Origin: Kibdelosporangium banguiense
Lineage (GTDB): Bacteria; Actinomycetota; Actinomycetes; Mycobacteriales; Pseudonocardiaceae
DNA length: 64,000 nt
Assembly: GCF_017876405.1 (NCBI RefSeq)
Contig: NZ_JAGINW010000001.1
Span: 943,203 to 1,007,202 of the forward strand
Reading direction: 5' to 3'
Below are positions 35,429 through 43,005 of the stretch, in pieces. How positions within the stretch are numbered: the first letter of the stretch is position 1; every line of letters begins with the position of its first letter. The notes beneath the pieces were generated by a model, which saw only the letters and a program-made list of their open reading frames with translations, searched no databases and was not told the origin of the DNA. The translations under genes and the position numbers were made by a program.

Positions 35429-36667
35429 ATGACCAGTTCAGCGATGACCAGCGGTACCAAGAACAGCAAGGGCCGGATGCCTCAGGCCTTCCGGCGGGTT
35501 GGAGTGGCGGCGGTGGCAGTCACGCTGTTGGCCGGCGTAGCCGCACCCGGGGTGGCAACCGCAGCCGACACTGAGGTCGGGCGGGATCGTCCAGAATTGC
35601 AAGAGGCCATGCAGGCGTTTGTGGATTCCGGTTCCACCGGGGTGCAGCTGCGCGTGCACGATCAGCGGGGCGAGTGGGCCGGCAGCGCAGGGGTGCGCAA
35701 GCTGGGTGAGGCCGCGAAGCCGCCGACAAATGGGCGGTTCCGGGTGGGCAGTGTCACCAAGACCTTCACCGCGACCGTCGTGCTGCAGCTGGTGGCCGAG
35801 GGCACGCTCGGACTGGACTCCACGGTGGCCGGCTACCTGCCCCAATTCGGGTTGGATCGGCGGATCACGGTACGGATGTTGTTGCAGCACACCAGCGGTG
35901 TGTTCAACCACACCGGCGATTTCGACGCGGACGGGAAGTACGTACCGGGGGTCCTGTGGCGGGACAAGGAATGGGTGAACTATCGGTTCCACACCTACGA
36001 GCCGGAGGAGCTGGTACGGCTGGCGTTGTCCAAGCCGGCGAAGTTCGAGCCAGGGACGAACTGGAGCTACTCCAATACCAACTACGTGCTGGCCAGGCTG
36101 CTGATCGAGAAGGTCACGGGCCACTCGTACGCCGAGGAGATGCAGCGGCGGATCCTGCGGCCGCTCGGATTATCGGGCACCGTGGCACCGACCACTCAGT
36201 CGGAGATCCCCGGGCCGCACGCCCATGCCTACTACCGGTACGAGGAGGCCGGCCAGCAGAAGACGGTCGACGTCAGCCGCCAGAATCCCTCCTGGATCTC
36301 CAGCGGCGGTGACATGATCTCGACCACTCAGGATCTCCACAAGTTCTTCTCCGCGCTGCAAGGCGGCAGGCTCCTCCCGGCTGCGCTGCTGGCCGAAATG
36401 CGCACGCCGCACCCGAAGAGCGGCGACTACCGCTACGGCCTCGGACTGTTCGTGCAGGACTTGAGCTGCGGTGTCACCGTTCTCCAGCACAACGGCGGCG
36501 TCCAGGGTTACGGGACGCTGATGTACAGCACGCCCGACGGCAGCAAGACCCTGACCGCCTCCGTGAACTATGTGGACGATGTGCCGATGTCCGTGGCAGG
36601 GACCTTCCCGAAGAATGTGCAGAGGCTCATCGACGTGGAGTTCTGCGGAGGCCAACCCATGGACTGA
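35429..36667 (+). CDS. secreted serine hydrolase, D-Ala-D-Ala carboxypeptidase/class C beta-lactamase fold
   Basis: 412 residues. A signal peptide covers roughly residues 1-45 (basic start, then VAAVAVTLLAGVAAPGVATA). The three S12-family motifs are present: SVTK (serine near 107), YSN (tyrosine near 213) and HNGG near 353, replacing the KTG of true beta-lactamases. This favours a D,D-peptidase or esterase of the R61 type rather than a beta-lactamase. The N-terminus has several Met codons; the ATG at 35429 is preceded by GGAGGT at 13 bases, so the start may be a little later. Confidence 0.9.
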   Translation: MTSSAMTSGTKNSKGRMPQAFRRVGVAAVAVTLLAGVAAPGVATAADTEVGRDRPELQEAMQAFVDSGSTGVQLRVHDQRGEWAGSAGVRKLGEAAKPPTNGRFRVGSVTKTFTATVVLQLVAEGTLGLDSTVAGYLPQFGLDRRITVRMLLQHTSGVFNHTGDFDADGKYVPGVLWRDKEWVNYRFHTYEPEELVRLALSKPAKFEPGTNWSYSNTNYVLARLLIEKVTGHSYAEEMQRRILRPLGLSGTVAPTTQSEIPGPHAHAYYRYEEAGQQKTVDVSRQNPSWISSGGDMISTTQDLHKFFSALQGGRLLPAALLAEMRTPHPKSGDYRYGLGLFVQDLSCGVTVLQHNGGVQGYGTLMYSTPDGSKTLTASVNYVDDVPMSVAGTFPKNVQRLIDVEFCGGQPMD

Positions 36668-36700
36668 GGCAACCGGGCGATCGAGTTCCGAACTGTTGGT

Positions 36701-36718
36701 CCAGTCCGGTTGGACTGG
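36701..36718. terminator. hairpin between convergent genes
   Basis: CCAGTCC-ggtt-GGACTGG, a perfect 7-bp stem extended by mismatched bases. It lies between the stops of the serine hydrolase and the zinc-ribbon gene. Confidence 0.45.
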
Positions 36719-36721
36719 GAC

Positions 36722-36913
36722 TCACCAATACTCTTCGGGGAGTTTGCCTTCGATGTCGCGGACGTGGGTCCGGGCGCAGGTGGGGCAGAGCCAGGTTGTG
36801 CGGCCGCTGGTTCGCTCGCTGACCCATGCGAGGGCGTCCAGTGGTGTTGCCTTCGCTTTGGATCGGCCGCATCTGGAGCACGTCGCATCACCCACAGCTC
36901 GAAGATAGAACAT
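36722..36913 (-). CDS. small zinc-ribbon protein
   Basis: 63 residues with two CXXC pairs, CSRC near residue 12 and CPTC near 43, fit to bind one zinc. The protein ends GKLPEEYW. Small unnamed proteins of this type are common in actinobacteria, sometimes as DNA- or protein-binding modules. It starts 41 bases after the methyltransferase stop on the same strand and may be co-transcribed. Confidence 0.75.
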   Translation of the reverse strand: MFYLRAVGDATCSRCGRSKAKATPLDALAWVSERTSGRTTWLCPTCARTHVRDIEGKLPEEYW

Positions 36914-36954
36914 GTGCAGCGCAGCGGCTTGCGGTGAATGCGTGGCGGGCCGGA

Positions 36955-37836
36955 TCAGGTGCGTCGGCCCAGGTTGACGGTGTCGGAGGCGAGATAGAAG
37001 AGGTCGTCACGGGCGCCGATGAACACCGGGTCGGCTGGGTCCAGCAGACGGGTGAGGGCGATCCGGTCGTCCTCGGGCAGCCAGTCTTCGCTGACGTGGG
37101 CCAGGAAACCCAGCCAGCCGACCACGGCTGTCCGGACGTCGTCGGACACGGGCGCGGGATGGTCGACCAGATAGCTGAAGGACGTGACATCGGACAAGCC
37201 GGCGTCAGTGAGCGAACGGGTCCAGCCCACGGTGAGCCGTATCGAACCGGGCATGTCCGCGCGCATCTTGGCGAACCAGGCCTTGCGGGCGGCCTGCAGC
37301 CGGTCGATCAGGCCGGGCTCGCCGACGCCCAGGTCCCAGGGCAGACATTGGGTTCCGAGGCCGCCCTCAGCCAGGGCGAGCCAGCCACCCGGCGCAAGCA
37401 GGCGCGCCAACCGGTTGACGCCTTCCTGTTGATCCCGGAGGTGATGTACGACGAACGACGCCCACACCAGGTCCGCCGCGGGGACTTGGTCCGGCAACGT
37501 ATCGCTGGCCGCGTCCGCCAGCACACTGTCCACTTTGACTGTCTCACCTGGACCAGCCAGGGTTGCGCGGACGTGTTCGCCTGCGGCGTCAAGGAGTTCG
37601 GGCACAGCATCGACCAGGATTACTCGGCCACCACCGTGGGCCCGCAGAGCCAGAGCGAGCTGCGCGGCCATTCCGCCTGCACCGGAACCAATATCGACAA
37701 TAGTCGCGCCGGGGGCGAGCATGGCGACCAGGCGATCGGCCGCGGTCCTGTGCGCCTCGGCGCGGATCTCGTCGCTGCGCCGGAGGTCGCTGAGCCGGGA
37801 AACCCAGTCGTAGTCGTCATGAGTGTGCGAGCTCAT
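36955..37836 (-). CDS. class I SAM-dependent methyltransferase
   Basis: 293 residues. Motif I is TIVDIGSGAGGMAAQLA, the acidic end of strand 2 is ILVDAVPELL, and motif IV-like LVWASFVVHHL and LLAPGGWLALAEGG follow. The substrate is unknown; small molecules are usual in this group. The ATG is close behind TTAAGTT, a possible leaderless -10. It is divergent to nothing and heads towards the zinc-ribbon gene. Confidence 0.88.
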   Translation of the reverse strand: MSSHTHDDYDWVSRLSDLRRSDEIRAEAHRTAADRLVAMLAPGATIVDIGSGAGGMAAQLALALRAHGGGRVILVDAVPELLDAAGEHVRATLAGPGETVKVDSVLADAASDTLPDQVPAADLVWASFVVHHLRDQQEGVNRLARLLAPGGWLALAEGGLGTQCLPWDLGVGEPGLIDRLQAARKAWFAKMRADMPGSIRLTVGWTRSLTDAGLSDVTSFSYLVDHPAPVSDDVRTAVVGWLGFLAHVSEDWLPEDDRIALTRLLDPADPVFIGARDDLFYLASDTVNLGRRT

Positions 37837-37902
37837 GGCTCAACTTAACCGAAAAGGGGCGGGTGCCCGTCCGAAGACGAGCACCCGCCGGCAAGGTTCG
37901 CT

Positions 37903-38061
37903 TTACAGCGAGGATGCGACCTGGTCGGCGCGCTTGGCCGCCCACTTCGACACCCGGTTCCACCGCTTCGCGGCGGTCAGACGGCGGACCAGTCGCAGCT
38001 TGCTCGCTGCCTGTTCCGCCTCGCGCATTCGAGCACGCGCGAGATCTTCATAAAGCAACAT
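37903..38061 (-). CDS. small basic protein downstream of whiB7
   Basis: 52 residues beginning MLLYEDLARARMREAEQAA and rich in Arg, Lys and Ala (helical, possibly nucleic-acid binding). GGGAGA lies 8 bases before this ATG. A longer start at 38109 overlaps the whiB7 stop (ATGA) and would add 16 residues. Either way the gene is in the whiB7 transcript. Similar short basic proteins are widespread in actinobacteria, with no known role. Confidence 0.7.
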   Translation of the reverse strand: MLLYEDLARARMREAEQAASKLRLVRRLTAAKRWNRVSKWAAKRADQVASSL

Positions 38062-38105
38062 CGTGCTGTCTCCCTTGGGAACTGCCGTGTAGTAGGTGCG
38101 CGAGG

Positions 38106-38477
38106 TCATGCCGCCGCCCCCTGGGTGCTCGCCGTGACGGTCGCGTCCTTACGCGGACGGCCACGTGGCCGCTTCCGCGCGATGACGACACCGCGCTCGA
38201 AGATCTCGCCACCCCAGACGCCCCACGGCTCGTGCCGTGCGACTGCTCCGGCCAGGCACTCGGCCCGGACTGGGCAGCTACCGCAGAGCTGCTTCGCCCG
38301 CTCCAGGTCGGTCGGGGCCTCTGCGAACCAGAGGTCAGGGTTGGTGGCGGACCGGCAAGGCAGGTCCAATCCAGCCAGGGGTGCGGCGTCGAGCAGGCCA
38401 GTCATTCCCGCCTCCGCCAAGTCGATGGGGTTGTCCAGTGATCTGTCCTCAGTTCGAGGGACAGCTATCGGAGACAT
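38106..38477 (-). CDS. whiB7: WhiB7 transcriptional activator of antibiotic-stress genes
   Basis: 123 residues. The four [4Fe-4S] cysteines are at 41, 65, 68 and 74, the tryptophan/glycine turn reads EPWGVWGGE (83-91), and the C-terminus has the AT hook RPRGRPRK (103-110) that sets WhiB7 apart from other WhiB proteins. It binds the housekeeping sigma factor and activates promoters with an AT-rich patch above the -35. AGGAGC lies 9 bases before the ATG. Upstream come an attenuator hairpin, a 77-codon ORF and a promoter of its own class. The position next to uvrD2 and the ABC1 kinase matches mycobacteria. Confidence 0.95.
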   Translation of the reverse strand: MSPIAVPRTEDRSLDNPIDLAEAGMTGLLDAAPLAGLDLPCRSATNPDLWFAEAPTDLERAKQLCGSCPVRAECLAGAVARHEPWGVWGGEIFERGVVIARKRPRGRPRKDATVTASTQGAAA

Positions 38478-38532
38478 CTGGTGGAGCTCCTGTCAGGTTG
38501 TGTGTGGTGTGCTGTTTTTCCTGGTGGGCAAC

Positions 38533-38580
38533 AAAAAACACAGAGGCCGCGGATCCGTTTCCGGGTCCGCGGCCTCTGTG
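38533..38580 (-). terminator. intrinsic terminator in the whiB7 leader (attenuator)
   Basis: A 19-bp stem with a 4-base loop (38539-38580), nearly all G-C, followed on the minus strand by six T (38533-38538). It stands about 55 bases upstream of the whiB7 ATG and 19 bases after the stop of the leader ORF, so most transcripts should end before whiB7 unless the hairpin is prevented from forming. Confidence 0.85.
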
Positions 38581-38599
38581 AGCCTGGTGGGGTCCTGAC

Positions 38600-38833
38600 T
38601 TAGGTCAGGCCCTGCTCTCCTGCGCGGACAGGAATGTACGGAAAATCGCCAGTGACGGTCAGGACCGTGGGCACACTGGTCCCCTGGGCGGTGATCTGCT
38701 TGGGCGCGACAATGGCGCCACCTCGCAGCCGGTTCGCGGTCATTGGCTCGACTGCACGCCATTCGGCATGCGCCTTGGAGCCTTTCGACGACGGGAGGCC
38801 GGGGGTGCCACAGATGATTGTGTAGAGCTTCAT
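38600..38833 (-). CDS. 77-aa leader-encoded protein ahead of whiB7
   Basis: Begins MKLYTIICGTPGLPSSKG and ends with TAA. GGGGGGAG lies 7-14 bases before the ATG, a strong ribosome site, and the third codon positions are mostly G or C, so it looks translated. It lies wholly inside the leader between the whiB7 promoter and the attenuator. Short upstream ORFs are known to control whiB7 by attenuation in mycobacteria; this one is much longer and could be a real small protein as well as a sensor of translation. No domain is recognised. Confidence 0.6.
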   Translation of the reverse strand: MKLYTIICGTPGLPSSKGSKAHAEWRAVEPMTANRLRGGAIVAPKQITAQGTSVPTVLTVTGDFPYIPVRAGEQGLT

Positions 38834-38908
38834 CGTCCACTCCCCCCTTCTCGACCGTCGCCTCCGCTGGAGGCTGAAAACCTTCGGGCCTTCTCGCCCG
38901 GCTACTGC

Positions 38909-38947
38909 AGGTTATTAGTGGTGCAGGTACCGCCGCAACAGGTTTTT
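38909..38947 (-). promoter_or_regulatory. whiB7 promoter with WhiB7-type AT patch
   Basis: On the minus strand: AAAAA (38943-38947), 4 bases, -35 TTGCGG (38933-38938), 18 bases, -10 TAACCT (38909-38914). An AT patch just upstream of the -35 is the known feature of WhiB7-activated promoters, so whiB7 is probably autoregulated. The leader to the whiB7 start would be about 425 bases and contains further hairpins (for example 38860-38874). Confidence 0.6.
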
Positions 38948-39180
38948 GACAGAATCTGGTGACGCCGGTCACACTACCGCCCGATTGGGCGACATAAGCC
39001 GTCAACCAGGGCGTTTACCGTTGCCAACCGGTCACAGCGCGTCCTGCCGGCCTTCACCAAGATCGGGAATGAACGGCCGGAGCCACGGTTGGACTATCAA
39101 GGACCGCCAGTCGAGCAGGCCACACGAACCTCGACCCTGACGGGACACCTCGTAAATCGAACTGCTGGAAAGGACACCCA

Positions 39181-40047
39181 GTGCCGACGACCGCTCAGCC
39201 CGCCCAAGCTGCCGGAACGTTCCTCCTCGGCGGCGACCTGCCCGTCAACCGCATGGGTTACGGCACCATGCAGTTGCCTGGACCAGGCGTGTGGGGTGAC
39301 CCCAAAGACCCTGACGAGGCCGTGCGAGTCCTGCGCCGCGCCGTCGAACTGGGCGTGAATTTCTTCGACACCGCCGACTCCTACGGTCCGGTCGTCGCCG
39401 AGCAACTGCTCAAGACCGCTCTGCACCCGTATGCGGACGGCCTGGTCATCGCGACAAAAGCCGGCTTGAGCCGCCAGGGTCCAGGCAAGTGGTGGCCGAT
39501 CGGCCGGCCGGAATACCTGCGCCAGCAGGCCGAGCTGAGCCTGCGCAACCTGGGCCTGGACCGCATCGACCTGTTCCAGCTGCACCGGATCGATCCGCAG
39601 GTCCCGCTCGAGGACCAGGTCGGCACTCTGAAACAACTGCAGGACGAGGGCAAGATCCGGCACATCGGACTGAGCGAGGTCAGTGTCGCCGAGGTCCAGG
39701 CGGCACAGAAAGTCGCGACGATCGTGTCCGTGCAGAACCTGTACAACCTGTCCAAGCGAACCGCCGAAGAGCTGCTGGACTTCTCCACCAGCAACAACAT
39801 CGGCTTCATCCCGTGGTTCCCGCTGGCCACCGGCGCACTCGCGGCGGGCGACGGCCCGCTCGCCACGCTGGCCAAGGAACACGACGCGTCGCCGTCTCAG
39901 CTGGCACTGGCCTGGCTGCTCAGGCGCTCCCCCGTCATGCTGCCGATCCCGGGGACATCGAGCGTCGCGCACCTGGAGGACAACGTCCGCGCTGCCGAAA
40001 TCGAGCTGAGCGACGAAGAGTTCGACACCCTCACCAAAGCCGTCTGA
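39181..40047 (+). CDS. aldo/keto reductase
   Basis: 288 residues. The catalytic set is visible: Asp and Tyr in FFDTADSYG (about 61-66), Lys in ATKAG near 92 and His in LHRID near 135. NAD(P)H-dependent reduction of carbonyl compounds is expected; the substrate is unknown. The C-terminal strand SPVMLPIPGTS is typical of the nucleotide site. The GTG start has GGAAAGGA about 7 bases upstream. The gene is divergent from whiB7 and could share its stress regulation (inference). Confidence 0.92.
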   Translation: MPTTAQPAQAAGTFLLGGDLPVNRMGYGTMQLPGPGVWGDPKDPDEAVRVLRRAVELGVNFFDTADSYGPVVAEQLLKTALHPYADGLVIATKAGLSRQGPGKWWPIGRPEYLRQQAELSLRNLGLDRIDLFQLHRIDPQVPLEDQVGTLKQLQDEGKIRHIGLSEVSVAEVQAAQKVATIVSVQNLYNLSKRTAEELLDFSTSNNIGFIPWFPLATGALAAGDGPLATLAKEHDASPSQLALAWLLRRSPVMLPIPGTSSVAHLEDNVRAAEIELSDEEFDTLTKAV

Positions 40048-40051
40048 GACC

Positions 40052-40076
40052 GAGGCCGCCCGCTCGGGGCGGCCTC
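40052..40076. terminator. bidirectional terminator hairpin
   Basis: GAGGCCGCCC-gctcg-GGGCGGCCTC, a perfect 10-bp stem between the stops of the aldo/keto reductase and uvrD2. Confidence 0.7.
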
Positions 40077-40081
40077 ACTCC

Positions 40082-42169
40082 CTAAGGCGAGGTCTGCGGA
40101 GCTCCATCCCGGACAAGGGCCAGCACGTCTCCGCCGAAGCGGTCGAGTTTGGAGGCGCCGATCCCGGAGATCGAGACCAGGCCGGCCGTGTCCGTCGGGC
40201 GTTGTTCGGCGATCGCCACGAGCGTCGCGTCAGTGAAGACCACATAGGCCGGCACCTTCAGCTCCTTGGCCCGGGTACTGCGCCAGTCCCGCAACCGGCC
40301 GAGCAGGTCCTGGTCGATGTCGGACGGGCAGTCCTTGCAACGGCCGAGTTTCACCGGCACGGTCCCGACCAGCGCGCCACCACAGATCCGGCAGGTGAGC
40401 TTGGTGGCCGACGGCTTGCCATGGCTTTGGCTCCGCGCCACCCGGGCTGCTGGGTGATCATCAGGAACCAAGCCGTACAGGAAACGACTGCGCCGACGAT
40501 GCCTGCGACCGCCAGGCGACCGGGAAAGCGCCCACGACATCCACAAGTGCTCACGGGCGCGAGTCACACCGACATACAGCAGCCGCCGTTCCTCCTCTAT
40601 CGCCGCGTCGTCACCGTCGGCGAACTGAATCGGCATCGTGCCGTCCACGAGCCCGATCAGGAAAACCGCATCCCACTCCAAGCCCTTCGACGCATGCAAC
40701 GACGCCAACGTGACGCCCTCGACCGTCGGCGGATGCTGCGCCGCGGCACGCATCTCCAGCTCACCGACGAATCGCGACAGATCGGCGCCCTCAACCGTGG
40801 CGGCGAGTTCCTCCGCCAGCTCGACCAAGGCCAGAAGCGACTCCCAACGCTCCCGGGCGGACCCACCTGTCGGCGGCTCTTCCGTCAGGCCCAGGCGATG
40901 CAGCAACGCCCGCACCACATCCGGCAGCTCGCCCGAAGGCGGATCGGCACTCGCCCCACGCAAGGCCATCACGGCCTGCCGGATCTCCTGCCGCTCGAAG
41001 AACCGCTCGCCGCCCCGCACGAGATACGGGATCCCGATCTCGGTCAGCGCCTGCTCATACAGCTCCGACTGCGCGTTCACCCGGTACAGCACCGCGATCT
41101 CACTCAGCGACGTGCCCGCGTCGACCAGGTCCTTGATTCGCTGGGCGACGGCTGCCGCCTCGGCTGGCTCGTCGTCATACTCGGCGAACCGCGGCGGCGG
41201 ACCGGCCGGTCGCTGGCCGATCAGCTTGAGGCGCGATCCCGCGGGCCGGTCACGAGCCGCGGAAATAACCTGGTTGGCCAGCGAGACCACCTGCGGAGTC
41301 GACCGGTAGTCACGCTCCAGCCGCACCACGGCCGCCTCCGGAAAGCGCCTGGTGAACTCCAGCAACGGTCGCGGCGAGGCACCGGCGAAGGAATAGATCG
41401 TCTGGTTCGCGTCGCCGACCACCGTGAGATCGTCGCGCGCGCCGAGCCAGCCGCTCAGCACGCGTTGCTGCAGCGGCGTGACGTCCTGGTACTCGTCCAC
41501 AACAAAACAGCGGTAGCGCTCGCGGAACTCCTCGGCGACCTGGGGATGGTCCTCCAGCACCGCGGCCGTGTGCAGCAGGAGATCCTCGAAGTCGAGCAGC
41601 TTGTGCTGGTTCTTGAGCTTCTCGTAGCCCTGGTAGACCGCGACGACCTGCTGCGCCTGCACCGGTGGCTGACGGTTACGACGGCGGACCGCTTCGGGAT
41701 AGTCGTCCGGAGCGATCAACGACGACTTCGACCACTCGATCTCGGCGGCCAGGTCCCGCAGCACCTCGACCTCGGTCGGCGCGCCCACCCGATGCGCCGC
41801 CTGGCCGACCAGGCGGATCTTGCCGTCGATCAGCTCCCAGGGCGCGTCCCCGACCACTCTCGGCCAGAAGTAGCGCAGCTGCCGCAGCGCGGCACTGTGG
41901 AACGTACGCGCCTGCGCGGCGGTGATTCCCAAGGCGCGCAACCGGGTCCGCATCTCCCCGGCCGCGCGGTTGGTGAACGTGACCGCGAGCACCTGGCCTG
42001 CGGCGACGTGTCCGGTGTGGACGAGGTAGGCGATCCGGTGGGTGATCGTTCTGGTCTTACCGGTGCCCGCGCCGGCGAGTACGCACACCGGTCCGCGCGG
42101 GGCCTGCACTGCCGCACGCTGCTCCGGATCCAGGCCCTCCAGGAGGTTCTTTTCTGCTTCGCCGACCAT
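40082..42169 (-). CDS. uvrD2: ATP-dependent DNA helicase UvrD2
   Basis: 695 residues, superfamily 1A. Walker A is in [11 protein letters not shown], motif II in [15 protein letters not shown], and motifs IV-VI follow to [15 protein letters not shown]. Two features separate UvrD2 from UvrD1: a four-cysteine zinc motif (CRICGG and CKDC) and a C-terminal HRDC domain (from about residue 610). UvrD2 is essential for viability in mycobacteria. The ATG at 42169 is chosen for the AGGAT 7 bases upstream; an earlier ATG adds 8 residues. Confidence 0.93.
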   Translation of the reverse strand: MVGEAEKNLLEGLDPEQRAAVQAPRGPVCVLAGAGTGKTRTITHRIAYLVHTGHVAAGQVLAVTFTNRAAGEMRTRLRALGITAAQARTFHSAALRQLRYFWPRVVGDAPWELIDGKIRLVGQAAHRVGAPTEVEVLRDLAAEIEWSKSSLIAPDDYPEAVRRRNRQPPVQAQQVVAVYQGYEKLKNQHKLLDFEDLLLHTAAVLEDHPQVAEEFRERYRCFVVDEYQDVTPLQQRVLSGWLGARDDLTVVGDANQTIYSFAGASPRPLLEFTRRFPEAAVVRLERDYRSTPQVVSLANQVISAARDRPAGSRLKLIGQRPAGPPPRFAEYDDEPAEAAAVAQRIKDLVDAGTSLSEIAVLYRVNAQSELYEQALTEIGIPYLVRGGERFFERQEIRQAVMALRGASADPPSGELPDVVRALLHRLGLTEEPPTGGSARERWESLLALVELAEELAATVEGADLSRFVGELEMRAAAQHPPTVEGVTLASLHASKGLEWDAVFLIGLVDGTMPIQFADGDDAAIEEERRLLYVGVTRAREHLWMSWALSRSPGGRRHRRRSRFLYGLVPDDHPAARVARSQSHGKPSATKLTCRICGGALVGTVPVKLGRCKDCPSDIDQDLLGRLRDWRSTRAKELKVPAYVVFTDATLVAIAEQRPTDTAGLVSISGIGASKLDRFGGDVLALVRDGAPQTSP

Positions 42170-42263
42170 GATTTCATCCTGACAGAGAGCCACTCCCCTT
42201 CGTCAACGCGCCAACGGGGGTGTGTCGGTGCGAACGGCCCGTTCGTACGGTTTCCCCTGGCCG

Positions 42264-42269
42264 TATCCT
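42264..42269 (+). promoter_or_regulatory. -10 element TATCCT, leaderless promoter of the DUF4191 gene
   Basis: TATCCT, 7 bases, then ATG at 42277. Confidence 0.45.
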
Positions 42270-42276
42270 GGTATTC

Positions 42277-43005
42277 ATGGCTGGTAAGCAGGACAAGGAA
42301 GCCCTCAAGGCGGCGAAGGCCCAACGCAAGGCCGAGTCGAAGGCCAAGCGCAGCCAGATCTGGCAGGCCTTCAAGATGCAGCGCAAGGAAGACCCTTGGC
42401 TGATCCCCTGGATGCTCGGCGTCTTCCTGCTGGTGACGGGCGTTATCTTCCTGCTCGGCGCGTGGTGGGGCATCGAGTGGATGGCGCTGCCGGTCGGCAT
42501 CATGTTCGGTGTGCTCGGCGCTGTGATCGTGTTCGGCCGCCGCGTGCAGAAGAACGTGTTCAGCAAGGCCGACGGCCAGCCCGGCGCGGGTGCGTGGGCG
42601 CTGGAGAACCTGAAGCGTGGCTGGCGCGTGACGCCGACCGTGGCCGCGACGACGCAACTCGACGCGGTCCACCGCGTGCTGGGCCGTCCGGGCATCGTGC
42701 TTGTCGCCGAAGGCGCGCCGCACCGCGTGAAGGCACTGCTCGCGCAGGAGAAGAAGCGCGTCGCGCGACTCGTCGGCGACACACCGATCTACGACATGAT
42801 CATCGGCAACGAGGAAGGCCAGGTCCCGCTGGCCAAGCTGCAGTCCAAGCTGATGAAGCTGCCCCGCAACCTCGGCCCCAAGCAGGTCGACACACTGGAG
42901 AAGCGGCTGTCGGCGCTGGCCAGCCGGGGCGCGGCCATGCCCAAGGGCCCGATGCCGCAGGGCGCCAAGATGCGCAACATCCAGCGCACGATCCGCCGCC
43001 GCTAA
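42277..43005 (+). CDS. DUF4191 family membrane protein
   Basis: 242 residues. A lysine-rich N-terminus, two adjacent membrane helices (about 46-66 and 70-88) and a long basic cytoplasmic tail with the phrases WALENLKRGWRVTPTVAATT and YDMIIGNEEGQVPLAKLQ. The C-terminus is very basic (RNIQRTIRRR). This is the Rv2219 family, found with RDD and glnA1 in mycobacteria. The role is unknown. Its stop overlaps that of the convergent histidine kinase by four bases. Confidence 0.9.
   Translation: MAGKQDKEALKAAKAQRKAESKAKRSQIWQAFKMQRKEDPWLIPWMLGVFLLVTGVIFLLGAWWGIEWMALPVGIMFGVLGAVIVFGRRVQKNVFSKADGQPGAGAWALENLKRGWRVTPTVAATTQLDAVHRVLGRPGIVLVAEGAPHRVKALLAQEKKRVARLVGDTPIYDMIIGNEEGQVPLAKLQSKLMKLPRNLGPKQVDTLEKRLSALASRGAAMPKGPMPQGAKMRNIQRTIRRR

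Noticed and set aside
35429..36667. True class C beta-lactamase
   Set aside because: The third motif is HNGG rather than KTG, which points to a D,D-peptidase or esterase of the same fold.
38493..39005. 170-codon minus-strand frame across the whiB7 leader
   Set aside because: It runs through the promoter and terminator hairpin, has no ribosome site, and competes with the better-supported 77-codon frame.
40202..42403. Long plus-strand frame opposite uvrD2
   Set aside because: Helicase motifs are all on the minus strand; the plus-strand product is an Arg/His-rich shadow.
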